Positions 39,543 through 48,918 are shown, counted from the stretch's first letter. The stretch: DNA of 64,000 nucleotides from Cyanobacteria bacterium CYA (GCA_008363215.1 RHKP01000004.1:1-64000); one strand, 5' to 3'. A program made the numbers and translations. Notes: a model not told the origin generated them from the letters alone.

Positions 39543-41159
39543 ATGGACGCCATACTGCAAGAGGCATTCTCGCGCTTCTCGGAAGCGTGCGGCCGTCTCG
39601 GCGCGCCGGCGTGGCGCGTGGACCACGTCCGTCGCGAAGCCCGGTCGCCCGGCGAAGGGGCACTCAGGCATTTTGCGGAGAATCCGGAGGTGATCGAGCG
39701 CGTAGCGGCGATCGCGTGCCGATTTGATGAGTCACCCGAAGGCGTGGTGGTCGCTCCGCTCACGCCCGGCACGTGGCTGATCTTGATCCGCGAACAGGTG
39801 CGTTCGCGCCGGTACTCGTGGGCGTGCACGGTGGCGGCCACGCCCGGGGCGCTGGCGAGCGGGGAACTGTGCGCCGTGCACCCCGACCTCGAACCGCTCG
39901 CGGGCGATCTGGCATGCGCCCTGCATCGGGCTTCGGTGGCTGACTTCACGCAGGCCGAAGCCCGCGCCAGCCTGCTGGCCGATCTGCACTGTCAATGTGT
40001 GCTCGGTTCGCTGGATGGGCACTCGATCGAAGAGTTTACCGACCAGTTGGCGCAGAGTTACGAGTCATCGACCCTGCTGTTCCGCGTCGGACGCCGGATG
40101 GGCGATATCGCTGCAGCGGGCGAGTTCATCGAGAGCGTGCTGACCGATCTGTTCGAGAGCACCGAGTTCGCGTGGTGTGCCATGCTGCGCCTGCCCGACG
40201 AGTACCTCGACCGCGCCGGCGTGCCGGAGTGCTGCCTGCGGTTCGACGCCGATCGTTTCTCGAACCAGGCCATCGAAACCGCCGCGCGGATGATTCTCAG
40301 GACCGGGCGCCTGTCGCAGGAGCCTGCCATCATCGAACACCCGCCCGGGATGCCCGAGCAACTGGGCCCCGAAGTCGTGACGGTCGCCCTGGGTGACGAG
40401 TCGCGCCCCATCGGCATGATCGCGCTGGGCGCCCGCACCGGACGGGAATGGGCCGTGAGCAGCCACGACACGCTGCCGGTGCAGGCGGTGGCCGCCTCGG
40501 TGACCGCATACCTGCGCATCGCGAGGCTGTATCGGCTTCTGCACGAGTCGTTCCTCGGCACGCTGGGAGCATTCTCGGCCGCCCTGGACGCCAAGGACCG
40601 CTACACGCAGGGCCACTCCGAACGCGTCGCGACGGTGGGGCGGATGATCGCGCAGGCGGCCTCGCTCGACCGCGCGATGTGCGAGTCGATTTACATCGCC
40701 GGACTGGTGCACGACATCGGCAAGATCGGTGTGCCCGAGGCGCTGCTGTGCAGCACGGGCAAGATGACCGACGCCGAGTTTGCCATCATGAAGTCGCACC
40801 CGGAAATCGGTGAGCGGATATTGCGCGGTGTGCCGCTGCTGGCCGACGCGCTGCCCGGTGTGTTGCACCACCATGAGCGGTGGGACGGAAACGGGTATCC
40901 GGCGCGCCTGTCGGGTGAAAGCATCCCGCTGATGGCGCGGGTGCTGGCCATCGCCGACACCTTCGATGCGATGAGTTCCACGCGCACCTATCGGGTCGGG
41001 CAGGATCGCCAGTGCGTGCTCGACGAAATCCGCCGATGCTCCGGCAAGCAGTTTGACCCCAGGCTGGTGGAGGTGTTTCTGGAGTTGGACCTGTCCGAGT
41101 ACGACCGCATGCTGGTCGAGGCCGAACAGGCCCAGGCCGCCCGGTCTCGCGCCGCCTGA
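39543..41159 (+). CDS. HD-GYP domain protein (probable cyclic-di-GMP phosphodiesterase)
   Basis: The 538-residue protein has a degenerate sensory N-terminal region of about 340 residues, partly GAF-like, and a C-terminal HD-GYP domain: H390-D391 in GLVHDIGKIGVP, the HHHERWDGNGYP motif (D448 onward), and RVLAIADTFDAMSSTRTYR. All metal and GYP residues are present, so it should degrade cyclic di-GMP. It is cotranscribed with a single receiver, which is a common way to switch such enzymes. Together they may regulate motility or biofilm, in line with the flagellar and pilus loci downstream. Confidence 0.9.
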   Translation: MDAILQEAFSRFSEACGRLGAPAWRVDHVRREARSPGEGALRHFAENPEVIERVAAIACRFDESPEGVVVAPLTPGTWLILIREQVRSRRYSWACTVAATPGALASGELCAVHPDLEPLAGDLACALHRASVADFTQAEARASLLADLHCQCVLGSLDGHSIEEFTDQLAQSYESSTLLFRVGRRMGDIAAAGEFIESVLTDLFESTEFAWCAMLRLPDEYLDRAGVPECCLRFDADRFSNQAIETAARMILRTGRLSQEPAIIEHPPGMPEQLGPEVVTVALGDESRPIGMIALGARTGREWAVSSHDTLPVQAVAASVTAYLRIARLYRLLHESFLGTLGAFSAALDAKDRYTQGHSERVATVGRMIAQAASLDRAMCESIYIAGLVHDIGKIGVPEALLCSTGKMTDAEFAIMKSHPEIGERILRGVPLLADALPGVLHHHERWDGNGYPARLSGESIPLMARVLAIADTFDAMSSTRTYRVGQDRQCVLDEIRRCSGKQFDPRLVEVFLELDLSEYDRMLVEAEQAQAARSRAA

Positions 41160-41194
41160 CCGCCGCGACGAGCCCGTCTCAGCGAGCCTGCTTC

Positions 41195-41224
41195 AACGAG
41201 CCCGAAGCGCCGGCGGGGGAGCCC
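41195..41224 (-). repeat. Dispersed GC-rich intergenic repeat, inverted copy
   Basis: Minus strand GGGCTCCCCCGCCGGCGCTT followed by CGGGCTCGTTG matches the pattern of the copies near position 304-369. It lies in the 107-bp gap between the convergent ends of the HD-GYP gene and the pseudopilin operon. Confidence 0.5.
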
Positions 41225-41266
41225 ACGACCGCCACCTCTGACCGACGCTGCGTCACCGCCTCTCCC

Positions 41267-41731
41267 CTACGGCAATACGGCGCGCCGACGCGTCCCCGGA
41301 CGTTCCACGAGCCGCGTCGGGTCGTTGGTCGAAACCTCCAGCACGATCGATCGCATCTGCACCACCTCGCCCGCTGTCGCCCGCGCCGTGATCTGCACCG
41401 GACCGATCGAGTCGTTGGACAGAACCCCGTCCGCGGGATCCTCGATCTTGACATCCACCGCGATATCGCCGAGTTGCAGCGCAGACCGCCACGTCCCGGC
41501 TGCGGCAGTCGACCGCCATGTCGAGGATGTATTCAGCGTCTTCCACACCAGATCAATCGCCGCGTCGGCCGCGTGCGACGCCTGCCGTACGGTCTGCTCG
41601 ACGCCTGACTCACTCAGCCGTTCGCGCGACATCAGTGCCGCCCCCGCAGCCGCCGCCACCACGAACACCGACGACGCCAGCACCAGCACGTACACGCTCC
41701 CACGCCGCGTTCGCACACCGATGCAACTCAC
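41267..41731 (-). CDS. Small exported pilin-operon protein (PilX/GspK-like)
   Basis: The 154-residue protein has a basic start, an N-terminal hydrophobic helix (VYVLVLASSVFVVAAAAGAAL) and an exported domain with the RERLSESGVEQTVRQASHAADAAIDL helix, which resembles PilX or GspK minor components. It lacks the glutamate-5 prepilin signature. The GTG at 41731 overlaps the stop of the gene before it (GTGA). It is the last gene of the operon. Confidence 0.6.
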   Translation of the reverse strand: MSCIGVRTRRGSVYVLVLASSVFVVAAAAGAALMSRERLSESGVEQTVRQASHAADAAIDLVWKTLNTSSTWRSTAAAGTWRSALQLGDIAVDVKIEDPADGVLSNDSIGPVQITARATAGEVVQMRSIVLEVSTNDPTRLVERPGTRRRAVLP

Positions 41732-42231
41732 CTGCCCACCCCCGATCGCGCGTCCGTCCGCGCCCCCTCCAGCCGGCACAGCAGCACGCTTCCCCGGTAC
41801 ACCTCCACACGCACCGCTGTGAACGTCTCCCACACGCCGCCGCTCGGCACAAACCCCGCCGCCTTCCCGTCCAGCAGCGTCACCATCCTCGTCAGCCCCT
41901 CGGCGCCTGCGATCGCCGTTCCGTCAATCGAGGTGGGGGGGCTGGCCTGCCAGCCCGAATAGTCATCGATGTCGTCGTAGTCCGCCCGCGTGGTCTCTCC
42001 CGTGTCCGGCCCGGGCGCCGCTCCGGGAGTCTGCGGATCCACAAACGCCTGCTGCAATATCTCGCATAACAGGTCGTCGGCCAGATCGACCGCAAACGCC
42101 CGCTGCTCAGCCACAACTCTCGTCCCGCGCGAACTCACTGCCGCGCTCAGCGCCCCCGACAGCAGCACCGACACGACGATCGTGCTCAGCACTGTCTCGA
42201 CCATCGTCACGCCCCGGGCACAGTGCTTCAT
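41728..42231 (-). CDS. Prepilin-like protein (GspI/PilV position)
   Basis: The 167-residue protein starts MKHCARGVTMVETVLSTIVVSVLLSGAL, a prepilin-type leader: a glycine before the cleavage site (G/VTMVE), glutamate at mature position 5 and a hydrophobic helix. The rest is an exported domain of unknown type. The ATG overlaps the stop of the preceding large pseudopilin (ATGA), and its own stop overlaps the next start. Confidence 0.75.
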   Translation of the reverse strand: MKHCARGVTMVETVLSTIVVSVLLSGALSAAVSSRGTRVVAEQRAFAVDLADDLLCEILQQAFVDPQTPGAAPGPDTGETTRADYDDIDDYSGWQASPPTSIDGTAIAGAEGLTRMVTLLDGKAAGFVPSGGVWETFTAVRVEVYRGSVLLCRLEGARTDARSGVGR

Positions 42232-43886
42232 CGGACACTCCCCCCCAGCCGTACATCGATCCAGTCGACCACGACCGACTCGTGTGACCCGAACGTCGAG
42301 ATCGGCGTGCTGTTCCAGACCGACAGCACCGATCGTGTATACGGGATCACTCCGACCAGTGCCCCATCCAGATACATCGTCAGCGTCGAGTGCGACGGCA
42401 GCACCACCACCCGCAACTCCATCGTGTCCAGCGTGACCGACCGGTCCAGCAGCACCGTACCCGGAATCGGCCAGTCTTTCATCACCCGCAGCCGACCGAG
42501 CACGTCGTCCAGACGCGTCACCTCCAGCGTCAGGTTCGTGGCAAGCCCCAGAGAACGGTCCACCGACAGCGTCGCCATCCACACCTGCTTGCCATCGAGG
42601 CGGATCTTGACCCGCATGTCGGTCGGGTCGGTGAACGAGCGGGTGCTCGGCAACGACAGCGTCTCGTCGGCCCGTAGCCAGCCGGCGACCAGGTCGCCCG
42701 CCGGGTACCCCGACTTCGGGCTTGTCCAGTCTCCGCTCCCGTCCCCGTTGAAGTCCTGCACCGTCGGATTCAACTCAAAATCGGTCCGCCACCAGTCGGT
42801 CAGCACTTCAACGGCGCCGGGAAACGCGATGGGAAGGGATACCGACTGCGCGTACGCGTCGCCGGCCGAAACACCCAGCCCCGTAGCGAATGTGTGCACC
42901 AGGTTCGCGCTTCCCTTCACCTCCGTGTAGTTGCCCACCACGTCCACGAACAGCGACGCCGAACTCTGGGCCGACCACGTGCTGCCTGCGTTCGACGTCG
43001 TCCACAGCCCCGAGCCGCTGCTGGTCGTCTTCCTCATCGGGTACCCGTAGCGCACTGCGTCTTCCGGGTTGATGAAGCACACGAACACACGCTCATCCGG
43101 GCGCAGATACGGCATCCCGGTCACTGTCATCGTCGAGTACTGCCACCACCAGGGCGAAAGATCGCTCTTGTCAAACGTCGCCTCAAACAGCACCGTCGGC
43201 GTCGGCATCCCCGTGCTGTCCGCCAGGCGGATCTGCACCAGGCGCTTCGTGTGATCGCCGTAGTTCTCCGGCCTGCACAGGTACTTCAACTGCGTGATGG
43301 TCCACAGCCCGGCCCCGGCGGGCAGATTCGGCGCGACCAGTTGTCCATACCCGCTCTTCCTGGCAAATGTCACCCATGTCGACGAGGCCCCGGTGTTGGC
43401 CGGCACGCTCCCAAGCGTGCTCGTAGCGCTCGTCCCGCTCGAAGTCGCGATCGACTCGACCACCTCCCGTGCATCGGCGACGATCGAGAACGCACTGAGC
43501 CCCTCGCTCACGTCGCTTGCGTCCCCGTTCATCGTTCGCACCAGCGCCGACCCAGGTACCTCGCTCCACGCGTACCGCACCACCTCCGGCTTCCCGTTGC
43601 TGTCGCGATCGGGAAGCGTGCACTCGATCGCCGCGGCGTCCAGAGATCGCACATGGATCGCGTCACGCAGGTCCGAGCGCATCAGCGCCAAGGTCGCGCG
43701 CAGGCTGTCGGTGCTCTGGGTCCGGGAGTCAGGGAGGGCGCTGGTCGCCAGCGCAAAGGCCGACGCCACTCCCGCCAGGATGATGCCCAGGATCGCCAGC
43801 GAGATCGTCAGTTCGACCAGCGTGAAGCCCCGCCCAGGGGTCCTGCGCCAACCTACTTCGGCAGTTGATTCGCCAGCGGTTCCCAT
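42228..43886 (-). CDS. Large prepilin-like protein (GspJ-like, with extra domain)
   Basis: The 552-residue protein has a canonical prepilin leader (RTPGRGFTLVELTISLAILGIILAGVASAF; cleavage after RG, glutamate at +5). GspJ proteins are usually about 200 residues; this one has an extra 300-residue region including EFDTSKSDLSPWW-like strand motifs, WWRTDFELNPTVQDFNGDGSGDWTSPKSG and a C-terminal lectin- or laminin-G-like part (LRVVVLPSHSTLTMYLDGALVGVIPYTRSV). The GDG loop looks calcium-binding. It may be a tip pseudopilin with an adhesive domain; that is inference from the architecture. Confidence 0.75.
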   Translation of the reverse strand: MGTAGESTAEVGWRRTPGRGFTLVELTISLAILGIILAGVASAFALATSALPDSRTQSTDSLRATLALMRSDLRDAIHVRSLDAAAIECTLPDRDSNGKPEVVRYAWSEVPGSALVRTMNGDASDVSEGLSAFSIVADAREVVESIATSSGTSATSTLGSVPANTGASSTWVTFARKSGYGQLVAPNLPAGAGLWTITQLKYLCRPENYGDHTKRLVQIRLADSTGMPTPTVLFEATFDKSDLSPWWWQYSTMTVTGMPYLRPDERVFVCFINPEDAVRYGYPMRKTTSSGSGLWTTSNAGSTWSAQSSASLFVDVVGNYTEVKGSANLVHTFATGLGVSAGDAYAQSVSLPIAFPGAVEVLTDWWRTDFELNPTVQDFNGDGSGDWTSPKSGYPAGDLVAGWLRADETLSLPSTRSFTDPTDMRVKIRLDGKQVWMATLSVDRSLGLATNLTLEVTRLDDVLGRLRVMKDWPIPGTVLLDRSVTLDTMELRVVVLPSHSTLTMYLDGALVGVIPYTRSVLSVWNSTPISTFGSHESVVVDWIDVRLGGSVR

Positions 43887-44389
43887 GCGGCGTCATCCTC
43901 CGTCAAGATCCGGTTCTCGGCCGCCCGCAGCCCGATCTGCACGATCCGCTCGACGCCCCCCCGGCGCAAGCGATACAGCGACGCGACGTCCGCATCGCCC
44001 CACGCGTTGATCGTCACGCTCGCCGCCCCGCCGTAGTCCACCGCGACAATATCTACCCGGTACGGCTCGGCGCCCAGATCCAGTCTGACATCGCCGCTGC
44101 CTGCGGTGCTCAGCGTCAGCGAGTCAGTGCCCGGGTCGCACGCGATGCGGGCGCTCCCGCTCTGCGCACCGGCGCTCCGTACCGCGCGCTCGTGAAGCCC
44201 CACGATCCGATCGGCAGCCTGATCGACGGCCGACCGGTTCGTCGCAGCGCTGAAACGTGGAGCGGCAATACCGGCGAAGATCCCCAGAATCGCCAGCACC
44301 ATCACAAGTTCGGCAATGGAAAAGCCACGGCCCGTTCGACGGGTCGCGGCTTCACGCACAGGCACGACGGTTTGCTCAATAGTCGGCAT
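43853..44389 (-). CDS. Prepilin-like protein (GspH-like)
   Basis: The 178-residue protein carries the leader RRTGRGFSIAELVMVLAILGIFAGIAAPRFS: glycine before the cleavage site, glutamate at +5 and the PRFS turn usual for GspH/FimT. The exported part has GSARIACDPGTDSLTL, a beta-rich segment. The ATG at 44389 overlaps the previous gene by 14 bp, and its 3' end overlaps the next gene by 34 bp. Confidence 0.78.
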   Translation of the reverse strand: MPTIEQTVVPVREAATRRTGRGFSIAELVMVLAILGIFAGIAAPRFSAATNRSAVDQAADRIVGLHERAVRSAGAQSGSARIACDPGTDSLTLSTAGSGDVRLDLGAEPYRVDIVAVDYGGAASVTINAWGDADVASLYRLRRGGVERIVQIGLRAAENRILTEDDAAWEPLANQLPK

Positions 44390-44852
44390 ACGGGGTGCCG
44401 GCCGCGTCCGTCTCCGTGTCCGGCAGATTCGCCGAGATGTTGCCCGACGCCGCGATGTACAGCCAGCCCTCCGACCCGCCGCCCGTCGCCGCCACGGCGC
44501 TCGATCCCTTGTTCGAGCCAACCTTCAACTTCGGCACCGCACGCAGGTACGGGCCGTAGATGTACGCGCCGGTCTTGGTGGCGCTGGTGTCTCCGTCGAT
44601 GTCGGAATACAGGGTCAGTTGATCGCTGAACGTCGACAGTGCGGGGAACGAGCCCTGGTGCTCCGTCTCGTACAACGCAATGGCGTTGCGAAGCACGGCC
44701 AGGTCGGCGACCAGCGCCGAGTCGGCTGCGCCCGAGGCGCCGCGGCTCATGCGCGGAATCGCAATGGCTCCGATGATCCCCAGGATCACCACCACGACCA
44801 CCAGTTCGATCAGGCTGAACGCTCGATTCTTCATTCGCGACGACACAAGCAT
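44376..44852 (-). CDS. Major pseudopilin-like protein (GspG-like)
   Basis: The 158-residue protein has MKNRAFSLIELVVVVVILGIIGAIAIPRMSRGASGAADSALVADLAVLRNAIALYETEHQGSFP, the classic GspG/type IV pilin pattern with leader, E+5, and the IALYETEHQGSFP segment. The motif is listed by parts in the coordinates: prepilin leader near residue 7, helix to about residue 45, calcium-like DIDGDT near 90. The ATG at 44852 (GGGGAG six bases upstream) adds LVSSR before MKNRAF. It is the likely main fibre subunit. Confidence 0.85.
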   Translation of the reverse strand: MLVSSRMKNRAFSLIELVVVVVILGIIGAIAIPRMSRGASGAADSALVADLAVLRNAIALYETEHQGSFPALSTFSDQLTLYSDIDGDTSATKTGAYIYGPYLRAVPKLKVGSNKGSSAVAATGGGSEGWLYIAASGNISANLPDTETDAAGTPYADY

Positions 44853-44937
44853 GGGCGACTCCCCGGGTTCTGGTGCTGAATGATGGGCCGCTTTGCCCTT
44901 CCTGAGCATCGGGTCATTCTGCACGCCAGTTCAGTCC

Positions 44938-45489
44938 CTAGGGAGAAACTTCATGCATGATCCGCTCACCAGAGCCAGAGAGCGATAACGTCAGGCTCAC
45001 GCCGTCCATCTCGATCGTCGCCGTGCGAGCGCTAAGGCTCTTGAGCGTGAAACCATCACGCGAGGCGCCAAGCCCCACGGGGCGCCCGTTCAGCACCGCA
45101 TACCCGCCCGATTCGGTGAGCACAATGGCCGAGAGCGTCGGCGTGCGCGACGCCGGACGCGCCTGGACTCGCGCCGGCTCGATCCCCGCATCGAGCATGG
45201 CCGGCAGTTCCACCTCCTTGGGCAGCAGCGAGGCGAATGCGTCGAGACAGATCGGTTGCTCGGGGCTCACCCCCGCCAGCAGATTGGCGCTGGGCTCAGA
45301 CGTGGCCAGCAACTTCTCCGCCAGAGCGCTGACCTTGGGAAGATCCAGCACCGGCAGCGATTCGAGCATGTCGGCCCCGGCCGACGCCATCGCCGGTCCG
45401 GGAATCAGGACCAGTCGATCGACTCCCAGCGCGCCCAGGCCCAGGACGAGAATCACCAACGACCCCTTCTGACGCTTCGACATCCCCAT
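44938..45489 (-). CDS. Inner-membrane PilP/GspC-like protein
   Basis: The protein of about 183 residues has a short basic start (MGMSKRQKG), one transmembrane helix (SLVILVLGLGALGVDRLVLI) and a periplasmic domain with two beta blocks (TPTLSAIVLTESGGYAVLNGRPVGLG, DGFTLKSLSARTATIEMDGVSLTLSL), the pattern of the HR domain of GspC or PilP that contacts the secretin. Start is uncertain among 45525 (TTG), 45489 and 45483 (ATG). The gene follows pilO after a 54-bp gap. Confidence 0.65.
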   Translation of the reverse strand: MGMSKRQKGSLVILVLGLGALGVDRLVLIPGPAMASAGADMLESLPVLDLPKVSALAEKLLATSEPSANLLAGVSPEQPICLDAFASLLPKEVELPAMLDAGIEPARVQARPASRTPTLSAIVLTESGGYAVLNGRPVGLGASRDGFTLKSLSARTATIEMDGVSLTLSLSGSGERIMHEVSP

Positions 45490-45543
45490 ACCCGCGAAGG
45501 TGGCAATCTCCGGGGGAAAAGGCAACTCATTCGTGGGATCAGT

Positions 45544-46098
45544 TCAACCGCCGCCCGGCACAGAACGCACAAACCACACCAACTCCAGGTTGTAACTCGA
45601 GCCCAGCCCGCCCGGGTCCGAACGGATGTCGAGCACGCGGGAAGCGATCGTCATGTCGCGCGCGCGCAAATCGTAAATGAACCCCGCCACGTCTGGATAA
45701 CTGCCACGCCCGCGCACCTCGATCGGGATCCGATCAAATCCCGTGTCCTTCTCAACGGCCCGCGGCGTCAGCGCGTCCACCACCAGCCCCCTGGCCTCGG
45801 CCGCCTGGCCCACCAGAGCCAGAATGTCGCTCACGCCATCGCGCGAGCCGAGCGAGACCGGATCGGCGTGGAGGCGTTCCTCGATGATCGACAACGCCGC
45901 CTCGTACCCATGCGTCGCGGTGCGCTGCGCGTCGACCTGCTCGGACAGCGTGAAGAGTTCGGAGTTCAGTTCCGCAGCGTCAGCCCTGGCGGCCAGCACA
46001 GGACGCAGCCCGAAGACATATCCCGCCCCGCAGAGGGCCAGCGCGATGAGCCCGCCGACGGCGTCGATCTTCAGGCGCTCGATCTTCAGGTCTTTCAT
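45544..46098 (-). CDS. pilO: PilO/GspM-like inner-membrane protein
   Basis: The 184-residue protein has a transmembrane helix (AVGGLIALALCGAGYVFGLRPV), a coiled coil (AELNSELFTLSEQVDAQRT) and a ferredoxin-like periplasmic domain (IEVRGRGSYPDVAGFIYDL, the usual PilO pattern). It pairs with PilN to form the inner-membrane alignment platform. The ATG overlaps the stop of pilN (ATGA). Confidence 0.82.
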   Translation of the reverse strand: MKDLKIERLKIDAVGGLIALALCGAGYVFGLRPVLAARADAAELNSELFTLSEQVDAQRTATHGYEAALSIIEERLHADPVSLGSRDGVSDILALVGQAAEARGLVVDALTPRAVEKDTGFDRIPIEVRGRGSYPDVAGFIYDLRARDMTIASRVLDIRSDPGGLGSSYNLELVWFVRSVPGGG

Positions 46099-46673
46099 CG
46101 CAGGGCCTCCGCCTGCTCGCCAAGCCCCGCCAGCACGCAGCGCAGTTCGAACCGGTAGGCAGGCCCCTCGGGTCCGTCGATGCGGCGGGTTCCGGCCAGG
46201 GTGATCGAATCAAAGACCTTCGACGTGCGCGCGCACTCGAGAAACACCGTGGCCAGATCCTGCGAGGCGCACAATCCGGTGATCCTCGTCTCAAAGATCG
46301 GGCTGGAGGGGCTGGCCTGTATCGACACGCTCTCCAGGCGCGTTCCATCGGTGCACCACGAAGCGAGCATCGCCAGGAGATTCGAAAGGTCAGGCTGGCG
46401 CGCGATGCGCACCATCAGATCGATGCCCGCAGCGTGGCCTTTGAGCGCTTCGGCCTGTCGAGCCGCCGTTCGAAGCAACTGGTCCGATTCCATCCGCAGG
46501 CGGGTGCGGCGAAGTTCAAGCCCGGCCGTCGCCGGCGCTTGGGTCCGGCAGATGGCGATGCCCATCGCGGTGGCGGCTGCCCCGACGACCAGACCCCGCG
46601 ACCATGCGTTCGTGCGTCGGGCGAGCAAGCGCCGGCGTGAGTATTCAAATGGAAGGAGATTGATCGCTCGCAT
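46095..46673 (-). CDS. pilN: PilN/GspL-C-like inner-membrane protein
   Basis: The 192-residue protein starts MRAINLLPFEYSRRR, the PilN signature INLLP that binds PilM, followed by a transmembrane helix (GLVVGAAATAMGIAIC) and a periplasmic fimbrial-assembly domain. The ATG at 46673 is chosen because GAGAGGAG lies upstream and it overlaps the pilM stop by one base (TGATG). Confidence 0.85.
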   Translation of the reverse strand: MRAINLLPFEYSRRRLLARRTNAWSRGLVVGAAATAMGIAICRTQAPATAGLELRRTRLRMESDQLLRTAARQAEALKGHAAGIDLMVRIARQPDLSNLLAMLASWCTDGTRLESVSIQASPSSPIFETRITGLCASQDLATVFLECARTSKVFDSITLAGTRRIDGPEGPAYRFELRCVLAGLGEQAEALR

Positions 46674-47698
46674 CAACGCTCCTCTCTCCACATTGCCAGC
46701 CCGCAGGCCGACACGAATATCGGCTCACTCGCCTGAGATGCCGCCCGGGCGCAAAAGCCAACGAGTTGCCCGGGCTCGGCCCGGCGTGCGCCCACGTCGG
46801 GTGAGGTCGCCAGCGGCTCGATCAGTTCGTCGATGCGCGCCCCCCCTCCGGCCACGAGCACGTCGCACCGCTGGGCTGACGGAAACCGCCTGGCCAGGTA
46901 GGTCAGGGTGAGGTTTATCTCTGCAACGAGGTTCTCCCCGATTCTGCGCGCACCGGCGGCGAAACTCGTGCGGGCGATGTCCCAGGCGGGCGACCTTGCG
47001 CCGCGTCCGAGCGCCAGACTCTCGGCAAGCAGACGATCTCCCAGCCTCAGGCGCGGCAGTGACTCGTCGATCGACGCCAGCCCGGCCCCTTCCAGCCGTC
47101 GCACGAACACCAGGCGCTGGTCCAGGTAGGCTGCGATCTCAACGCACGACCACCCGACATCGACGACGATCACCAGTCGATCGCTCTCAGCCCGGGCGGC
47201 GCACAGCCTGGCCGCGGCGCCGACGCGCAGATCGACCGCCTGCACGTCAAAGCCGGCGGCCGTCAGCGGCTCGATGGACGAGTCCACCGTCGAGATCGGC
47301 GCTGCGATGCTGAAGAACGTGTCCTGCACGCTGGCGCGGGTGGGCGAGGGCACGCGCCACCATTGGGCGGTGTAGGTGTCCGGCTCCCAGTGGGACAGGC
47401 GCCCGATCTCGCCGAGAATGATGCGGTCGAGCGCGTGTTCGTCGCTGACCGGCGGCGCATCGACCTCTTCGAGCCGCACGTCGCGTGCGTTCATGCCGAT
47501 GATGATCGGCGAGGGTTCAAACCCGTGCCGCAGCAGCGACTCGGCGAAGAGCACGGCCTCCTGGGCGTCCACGCCGGCCCCTGCGTTGGTGCGCGGAAAC
47601 GCCGCGACGCGTTCGATGCGCCCGGATCGATCACGCTGCGCCGCCTTCACCCAGGCGCACCCGACGTCCAGCCCGATCTGTCGCACCCCGTGTCTCAT
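46673..47698 (-). CDS. pilM: PilM-like actin-fold protein
   Basis: The 341-residue protein has the actin-like ATPase fold of PilM: IGLDVGCAWVKAAQ (phosphate 1 loop), VVDVGWSCVEIAAYLDQRLVFVR (second phosphate loop) and DVLVAGGGARIDEL (adenosine loop). It sits on the cytoplasmic side and recruits PilN. The start overlaps the gspF stop (ATGA). Confidence 0.88.
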   Translation of the reverse strand: MRHGVRQIGLDVGCAWVKAAQRDRSGRIERVAAFPRTNAGAGVDAQEAVLFAESLLRHGFEPSPIIIGMNARDVRLEEVDAPPVSDEHALDRIILGEIGRLSHWEPDTYTAQWWRVPSPTRASVQDTFFSIAAPISTVDSSIEPLTAAGFDVQAVDLRVGAAARLCAARAESDRLVIVVDVGWSCVEIAAYLDQRLVFVRRLEGAGLASIDESLPRLRLGDRLLAESLALGRGARSPAWDIARTSFAAGARRIGENLVAEINLTLTYLARRFPSAQRCDVLVAGGGARIDELIEPLATSPDVGARRAEPGQLVGFCARAASQASEPIFVSACGLAMWREER

Positions 47699-48918
47699 CC
47701 CTTCGGAGTCCCCTGCGTCATCGTGGTCAGATCGAACAGCGGGAGGAACATGCTGATGGCCACAAAGCCGACGACGATGCCCAGCCCGACGAGAATCACC
47801 GGCTCGATGATGCTCGATATCGACTTGACCAGCACCTCGTTGTCCTCATCCATGAACTCAGCCAGGCTTGAGAGCACCGGACCCAGCCGCCCGGTGCGCT
47901 CGCCGTTGGCCACCGACTCGACGATCGCAGGCGGGATGCCCGGCTCGGTCGCAAAGACCTTGCTGAGCGGTTCGCCGCCGGAGACTGCTTCACCGGCGTG
48001 CGAGAGCAGCAGGGCGTATCTCGAACTGGCCACGGACTGCTCCGTGAGTTGCAGCGCTTCGAGCAGCGGGACGCGGGCTTCGAGCAGTACGCCGAGCAGG
48101 CGGACAATACGGGCAATGATCAGCGACTTGACGATCTTGCCGGCCATCGGCGCGTCGAGCATCACCCGCTCAAGCCACACGCGCCCGCGCGGGCTGCGGA
48201 TGAGACGGTGCAGTCCGAAGCCGAACCCGATCAGGACGGGAGGGAAGGCCCACCAGCACCCGCGCATGGTCTGTCCGATGACGAGCAGCGCCTCGGTCGT
48301 GGCCGGCAACGGGGCATCCAGCGCCTCGAACATCGTCGTGAAGCGAGGCAGGACGAAGGTGAGCATGAGGATCAGCACGCTCACGGAAACGACCATGAGC
48401 ACCGCGGGGTAGAGCATCGAGCCCAGTATGGCGCCGGTCACCTTCTCCTGCTGGCGTGCCAGGCGCGCCATGCGATCGAGCATCTTCTCCAGCCCGCCGC
48501 TGCTCTCGCCCGCCCGCACCAGGCTGCACGAAACCGGGCTGAAGAGCGACGGATGGGCTGCAAACGCTTCGGAAAGCGGGGCGCCGTCCTCTACGCGTGA
48601 GCGGATGTCGCTGACGGCTGCCTTCCAGCGCGGTTCACGCATCTGGCGCTCGATCGCGCCGAGCGCTTCGACCAGCGGCGTGCCGGTGGAAATGAGCAGC
48701 GACAACTGCCGCGCCAGCAGCGACATGCCCTTGAGCCGCTTGAGACTGGGCAGCGACGTGCGCCCCCGCCCGGCCAGTGCCACCGCGCCGGTCGTCAGTT
48801 CCGTGACATACATGCCCTTCTGGCGCAGTTTGGCGCGGGCCTCCTCTGCCGAGCCCGCCTCGACGCTTCCGCTCACGGTGCGCCCGGCACGGTCGTAGGC
48901 CTGGAAGGAGAGTTTCAT
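47695..48918 (-). CDS. gspF: Type II secretion/type IV pilus inner-membrane platform protein
   Basis: The 407-residue protein matches GspF/PilC: N-terminal FQAYDRAGRTVSGSVEAGSAEEARAKLRQKG, then two T2SSF domains (LARQLSLLISTGTPLVEALGAIERQ; IVRLLGVLLEARVPLLEALQLTEQ) each with a GE-type motif (RAGESSGGLEKML; ANGERTGRLGPVL) and three membrane helices, the last being PVILVGLGIVVGFVAISMFLPLFDL. The ATG at 48918 has AAGGAGAG-like sequence upstream? The plus strand shows CTCTCCTTCC beside it, so the ribosome binding site lies partly downstream and start choice rests on homology and the ATGA overlap with gspE. Confidence 0.92.
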   Translation of the reverse strand: MKLSFQAYDRAGRTVSGSVEAGSAEEARAKLRQKGMYVTELTTGAVALAGRGRTSLPSLKRLKGMSLLARQLSLLISTGTPLVEALGAIERQMREPRWKAAVSDIRSRVEDGAPLSEAFAAHPSLFSPVSCSLVRAGESSGGLEKMLDRMARLARQQEKVTGAILGSMLYPAVLMVVSVSVLILMLTFVLPRFTTMFEALDAPLPATTEALLVIGQTMRGCWWAFPPVLIGFGFGLHRLIRSPRGRVWLERVMLDAPMAGKIVKSLIIARIVRLLGVLLEARVPLLEALQLTEQSVASSRYALLLSHAGEAVSGGEPLSKVFATEPGIPPAIVESVANGERTGRLGPVLSSLAEFMDEDNEVLVKSISSIIEPVILVGLGIVVGFVAISMFLPLFDLTTMTQGTPKG

